Shown piece by piece: positions 61,701 through 64,000 of a DNA stretch of 64,000 bases. Location: the NCBI GenBank assembly GCA_035578175.1, contig JAQMRL010000001.1, positions 54,273,553 through 54,337,552 of the forward strand, read 5' to 3'. The translations under genes were made by a program, and so were the position numbers. How positions within the stretch are numbered: position 1 is the first letter of the stretch; every line of letters starts with the position of its first letter. The notes beneath the pieces were generated by a model. It was given only the letters and a program-made list of their open reading frames with translations. It searched no databases and had not been told where the DNA came from. This DNA comes from Catonia carolina (Eukaryota > Arthropoda > Insecta > Hemiptera > Achilidae).

Positions 61701-63338
61701 TTTGCTAACATGAATGAATCATTTAATTTTTGTAAGAAAATTTTACTTACTGTGTGGTGGTGTTAGTGAGAGAGCAGAAATAGATGCTAGATGAGGAAGT
61801 GAGTTCTCTAGTGTTGTTTCCTAGAACAGAAACATTTGGCTCAGTATCAATTGATATAACACATCATTTATTAAATATATTTAAAAAAATACTAATAACT
61901 ATGTTAAAAAACAAAAAAAAAACAGCGTAATTATAAAATATGTGCATCATCTGTCAGTATCAGCCATATTTTACCAGGTGACTACAAACTATTGCAACAT
62001 AAGACAGTTTGGTAAAACTGAAGTGCATATTTTTTACAGTATTAGCACAAATTTCTACAAATATTGTTTTACAAATGATTTGTGCTGATCTAATGACAAA
62101 CAAACTTTAACACCAAATAAAAGTAATAAAACTGGCAGTGTTATAATTTGTATTATAAGTAAATTACACAAAATAAACTCTGGATAACGTGCATAAAGTA
62201 AGATGACTTCCTTATTGGTTCATTCTCCAGTGATACTTGGACTACATACTATTAACCAGTATCCAGTTAAAACCATTTACTTTCAAATATTTTAGTGCAT
62301 CACCATCAGGTATAATGATGCACTCTTTATTCAGCTATAGCTGAATGGATTTTTGCATAATTGTTTTCTTCAGAGTTTTGAATTTTATTGACTGTGGGTG
62401 TGAACAGACATTACGATTCTTCAGCTATTTCTTTAAAATAGAGATTTGTTGATACGCAACTGTTTTATTTCTGCAATAAATTAATAATACATAAAAACAA
62501 ATAATGTACCAGACAATCAACACTCATTCTTACAAGTATTTGAAACAAAAAAAGTTGAATAATATGTGTCATAACTGAACTGAAAACAATCTATTTTACT
62601 TAAATGTGATAATATATTAAAGTAAGTAATCTTTTTGCGTTATGACAGTTTTACATAATTATTTATTTAAATTTTAATCAACACAAAACTCAAAGTTAGT
62701 ATTGGACAAGTAAAAAGTTATCAACATTACAACTAGTATCAACATTACATCTCTCAACAAGTATTTAAAAGCCATAAAGTAATTTCACAAGATCAATCAC
62801 AGTCTCATTCCTTAAAAAGGAGATAAAAAATTAAAAACTTAAAACCTATCATTAATAAATTCCTGTACTGTATAATATATCTTTTCAATTAGGTAAGACT
62901 GACACTCCCTTTTAAATATTTTCTCACAATCAATCACAAAAATTTTTTTGTGGATGATGGAATATTTGTTTTGATTCAACATATGATGGTCCATTTTTAT
63001 AAATAGACAACCCATAAAATTTTGCAAAGTCAGAATGGTTCCTTCCTGTGTGATAGTCATGAGGCTTTTCCATCAAACCAACATGTCTAACTAATTTTGT
63101 TCACTGTGAATGCTACAATAAATCAGCAAATAAGCATAATGTTGTTAGAGTATAAATTAAGTGTATTTAAATTTCAAATACTAACATGAGGGGGAGGGGG
63201 AAGACTGGAGATAGGTTCAGAGCTGTTCGTAGAATAATCACCACGATGGTCTGCCACTGAACTATTGGTTGTTAATTCAACTGGTTGTGTTTGACTTGAG
63301 TCTGCCGCATCTGAATCTTCACTTTCCATTTTCATAGG
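55032..63338 (-). CDS. rib: psq-domain transcription factor, ribbon-like, 3' exons (partial)
   Basis: Five exons, joined by canonical or near-canonical splice sites with matching phases, give 1068 nt: 355 residues plus stop. The product is a nuclear DNA-binding protein. A basic KKKR (residues 112-115) and an AT-hook-like GRPKG (126-130) precede a pipsqueak-type helix-turn-helix at about 142-190 (WTNAELTEAL, ASRIFGIPYNSLL, KYGKSLKL). A low-complexity, acidic, His/Gln-rich tail follows. In insects the psq domain usually accompanies an N-terminal BTB dimerisation domain, which must lie beyond 64000. I assign ribbon, a regulator of tracheal and salivary-gland tube growth in flies, because the ..LLMYVRGKYGKSL form differs from the WQRAHRLGI form of bric-a-brac. 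The psq identity is very secure, the exact orthologue less so. Confidence 0.75.
56150..56305 (+). repeat. SINE family B copy
   Basis: A box around GGTGTGGCGGTCAGCATAAC and B box GAGGTCCCAGGTTGGATTCC (56182-56201). A tail with CATCTGCATTACCATTAA and GGAAAACAGTTGGATGTAAA is shared in outline with 38190-38280. Antisense to the host gene. Confidence 0.75.
56371..56523 (+). repeat. SINE family A copy
   Basis: A box CTAGTGGTTAGCGTG and B box AAGGTCCCAGGTTTGATTCC (56412-56431). The body AAACCCACCACTGTAGTCGC..CCAAGATGTTGATACGGCTC ends in an AAAATAAAGTAAAAATAAA tail. One of the best-preserved family A copies here. Lies 65 bp from the family B copy, in the same orientation. Confidence 0.85.
56565..56680. 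repeat. Cluster of three hairpins with a 27-bp direct repeat
   Basis: 56601-56610/56615-56624 (CCATCAGCAA arm), 56630-56636/56640-56646 (CTTGCAC arm) and 56644-56660/56664-56680 (17-bp arm AAGTTTTTCATGAGTAT) are perfect inverted repeats with 3-4 nt loops. 56565-56591 is an exact copy of 56644-56670. Confidence 0.95.
56825..56975. other. Less AT-rich patch of unknown origin
   Basis: Stands out by composition within the intron. The plus strand is open for some 45 codons (MALFLSVISAEFGVYYGKLL ...) ending at TAA, and a CTACCTACCTACC run follows at 56992-57007. I recognise no protein family; a repeat with a simple tail is likeliest. Confidence 0.3.
57249..57344 (-). CDS. rib: psq gene exon, 96 nt
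   Basis: Acceptor TTTTATTTTAG before 57344 and donor GTAAGT at 57248-57243. It encodes FFPGMESCRNSLLNELPEP followed by RNENHHISVKKK, the last residues starting a basic patch completed as KKKR across the junction. It is 96 nt, so also in frame if skipped, apart from the junction residue. Confidence 0.88.
57667..58437 (+). mobile_element. Mariner-like transposon relic
   Basis: The plus strand around 57887-58110 reads MEQQNNNKFFFKLGKMTMET and, after frame changes, VEDKPRLGWL. These match the start of mariner transposases (EQR..IKF...LGKS..ET ... VEDDPRPGRP). The right end inverted is TACGAGTTCAGTTCAAAAAG, mariner-like. The left end TACAAGGGGTTTCTAAAAGG is only loosely similar, so the left boundary is uncertain. 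The DDE domain is missing. Confidence 0.6.
57752..57793. repeat. Perfect 19-bp inverted repeat
   Basis: CTGTCTGTCTGGACCTGTC at 57752-57770 pairs exactly with 57775-57793 around AGAG. It lies inside the mariner relic and is GC-rich, unlike its surroundings. Confidence 0.97.
58815..58898. repeat. Two-tier inverted repeat next to the microexon
   Basis: Inner arms 58843-58860 and 58862-58879 (TATGTGCTGTACCACATA, perfect, 1-nt loop). Outer arms 58815-58832 and 58881-58898 (TTAGGCATGTAGAA.ATA, 17 of 18 match), separated by a 10-nt bulge on one side. As RNA it would form a roughly 36-bp hairpin. Confidence 0.95.
58943..58966 (-). CDS. rib: psq gene 24-nt microexon
   Basis: Acceptor TTACTGTTTCAG and donor GTAAGT (58942-58937) bound just 24 nt. 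With one base from each neighbour it encodes MFSLDSHLG, and the frame is open and phase-consistent on both sides. Skipping it removes eight codons and keeps the frame, so it could be an in-frame alternative cassette. A strong inverted repeat lies 44 nt downstream in the pre-mRNA. Too short for usual gene finders. Confidence 0.8.
   Translation of the reverse strand, partial: CFPWIHI
59050..59190 (-). repeat. SINE family A, degenerate copy
   Basis: On minus, CCCAATGGTAAAGGACT (A-box side), then GTTCAGTTTGATTCCC (B box), and later ATGGCTAATAACCTAGTAGC, similar to the family A body. Confidence 0.45.
59679..60478 (+). mobile_element. Tigger-like (pogo) DNA transposon relic
   Basis: TA-flanked 800-bp element. 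The left end is CAGTAAAACTCTGCTTATCC; the right end inverted is CAGTAAAACCCCAGTTAACC. Plus-strand words ENVAVDEVDEYISADDN and, one frame over, DEDIIDMVQSVETDG correspond to the C-terminal part of Tigger/jerky transposases (..DEDIV.MV...). Most of the transposase, including DDE, is gone. It lies in an intron of the psq gene, antisense to it. Confidence 0.85.
61345..61665 (-). repeat. SINE family C, fullest copy
   Basis: On minus: AGTCAGCTGTTTAACAGCTG head and B box GGTTCTGGGTTCAAATCTTAG. The body has GTACTTTGATGGTTGGGGTT, AATGGTCAGCCTGGGTCTGT, CTCATTTACACGTCATACAC and CTCATCTCTTTGGGTCATGG, and the end is GATTGCAACATACACA. It serves as the reference for copies at 24306 and 33425. Confidence 0.8.
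61751..61820 (-). CDS. rib: psq gene exon, 70 nt
   Basis: Acceptor TTTCTGTTCTAG before 61820 and donor GTAAGT at 61750-61745. It reads ETTLENSLPHLASISALSL then TPPH and ends with one extra base (A), which forms ATG with the first two bases of the microexon. Hydrophobic Ala/Leu/Ser-rich linker; no known domain. Confidence 0.85.
61821..63185 (-). other. Intron of psq gene
   Basis: AT-rich. It contains an 18-nt perfect palindrome (62329-62346, ATTCAGCTATAGCTGAAT) and a 9-bp hairpin just before it (62294-62302 with 62316-62324). The frame at 63060-62839 shows nothing recognisable. Confidence 0.6.
63186..63338 (-). CDS. rib: psq gene exon (first in window), 51 codons
   Basis: Minus-strand acceptor CAAATTTCAG precedes 63338. 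The exon is 153 nt in phase 0 and encodes MKMESEDSDAADSSQ, then ADHRGDYSTNSS and SLPPPPH. It is Ser/Asp-rich linker sequence, as expected between a BTB domain and a psq domain. The 5' splice site is GTTAGT (63185-63180), weaker than GTAAGT; without splicing the frame stops three codons later. That stop, and the phase fit with the next exon, support the site. Confidence 0.75.
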
Positions 63339-64000
63339 CTGAAATTTGAAAGATTACTGTGAGATAATATGCTTATTTTTTGGTGAATTATTTAATATAT
63401 TATATTTTAATAAACACGCTATAATTTTATAAAATTGATCTATATTAAGAAAGACGTGGTAAATACTAAAGTATCCTCCTTAACTCTTTCATTTTCTTTA
63501 GATATTTATAGAAACAAAACAATTACAAAGTATAATTGTGTCCACCCATAGAAAACGGGATCTTATTTTCAGCCAAGTCAAAAGTGAGGTTATGATTGTT
63601 TCTTTCAGAGAATTAAATGCTGAAAACAATTATACATATTTTTTATCGTTATTTATAAAAACATTACAGAATTTTAAAATGAAGTTTAGGTTTTTAGTTT
63701 TACTTGTTTTCAGAAAATGCAATTAAAGTTGGTTAATATTTTAGCGATAATATCATTCAATTAGTATATATCTACTATAATTTACTTTATTTGTCTTTGT
63801 CAGATGTCATGTCTTACTTATGTAAATTTTGTTCTCAATCCAGTGATGTATTCAATTAATTGATATTAGAGAAATAGTTAAAATTACGTAGCAGATTTTT
63901 TGAGATCATGTCAAATGTAATAATTCTTGGACGGGCAAAATAATTGAAAAATTTTATTGTAATTTTAACATCCAACAAAGATAGAAGATTACTAAATATT
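63339..64000 (-). other. Intron upstream of the first visible exon
   Basis: AT-rich, no further exon recognised before the window edge. Confidence 0.5.

Overview
This is AT-rich, intron- and transposon-laden animal DNA. The only convincing host gene, a psq-domain factor of the ribbon type, together with the mixture of jockey-like LINEs, mariner, Tigger and piggyBac remnants and tRNA-derived SINEs, points to an insect. A hemipteran is my guess, but the sequence alone does not prove the order. No prokaryotic features, CRISPR arrays, rRNA genes or intact tRNA genes were seen.

Layout. 1-30 kb is a graveyard of non-LTR retrotransposons: a 2.3-5.2 kb LINE interrupted by a second LINE, a jockey-like LINE at 5.9-7.1 kb interrupted by a TTAA-flanked DNA element, and further LINE pieces at 0.3, 8.6, 14.0, 16.9, 18.7, 22.0 and 25.5 kb. 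A piggyBac-type element lies at 11.76-12.41 kb and a long foldback at 9.96-10.30 kb. 30-55 kb is very AT-rich and holds no recognisable gene. It contains scattered SINEs, repeat copies near 30.8 and 38.0 kb, a nested DNA-transposon complex at 44.1-45.3 kb and a second copy of the TTAA-flanked element at 48.58-49.15 kb.

55.0-63.3 kb, minus strand, carries the 3' half of the psq-domain gene. I reconstructed five coding exons from splice sites and phase: 63338-63186, 61820-61751, 58966-58943 (a 24-nt microexon), 57344-57249 and 55756-55032. They join into one open frame of 1068 nt (355 residues plus stop), with all phases agreeing. The exons for any N-terminal BTB domain would lie beyond the right edge. 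The introns hold a Tigger-like element (59679-60478), a mariner remnant, several SINEs and unusually strong inverted repeats. One of these starts 44 nt past the microexon's 5' splice site.

The most notable observation is a composite mobile element present twice (6257-6825 and, inverted, 48578-49153). It is a non-autonomous TTAA-type DNA element with a tRNA-derived SINE at the same internal position in both copies, so the SINE seems to have been captured and then moved as cargo.
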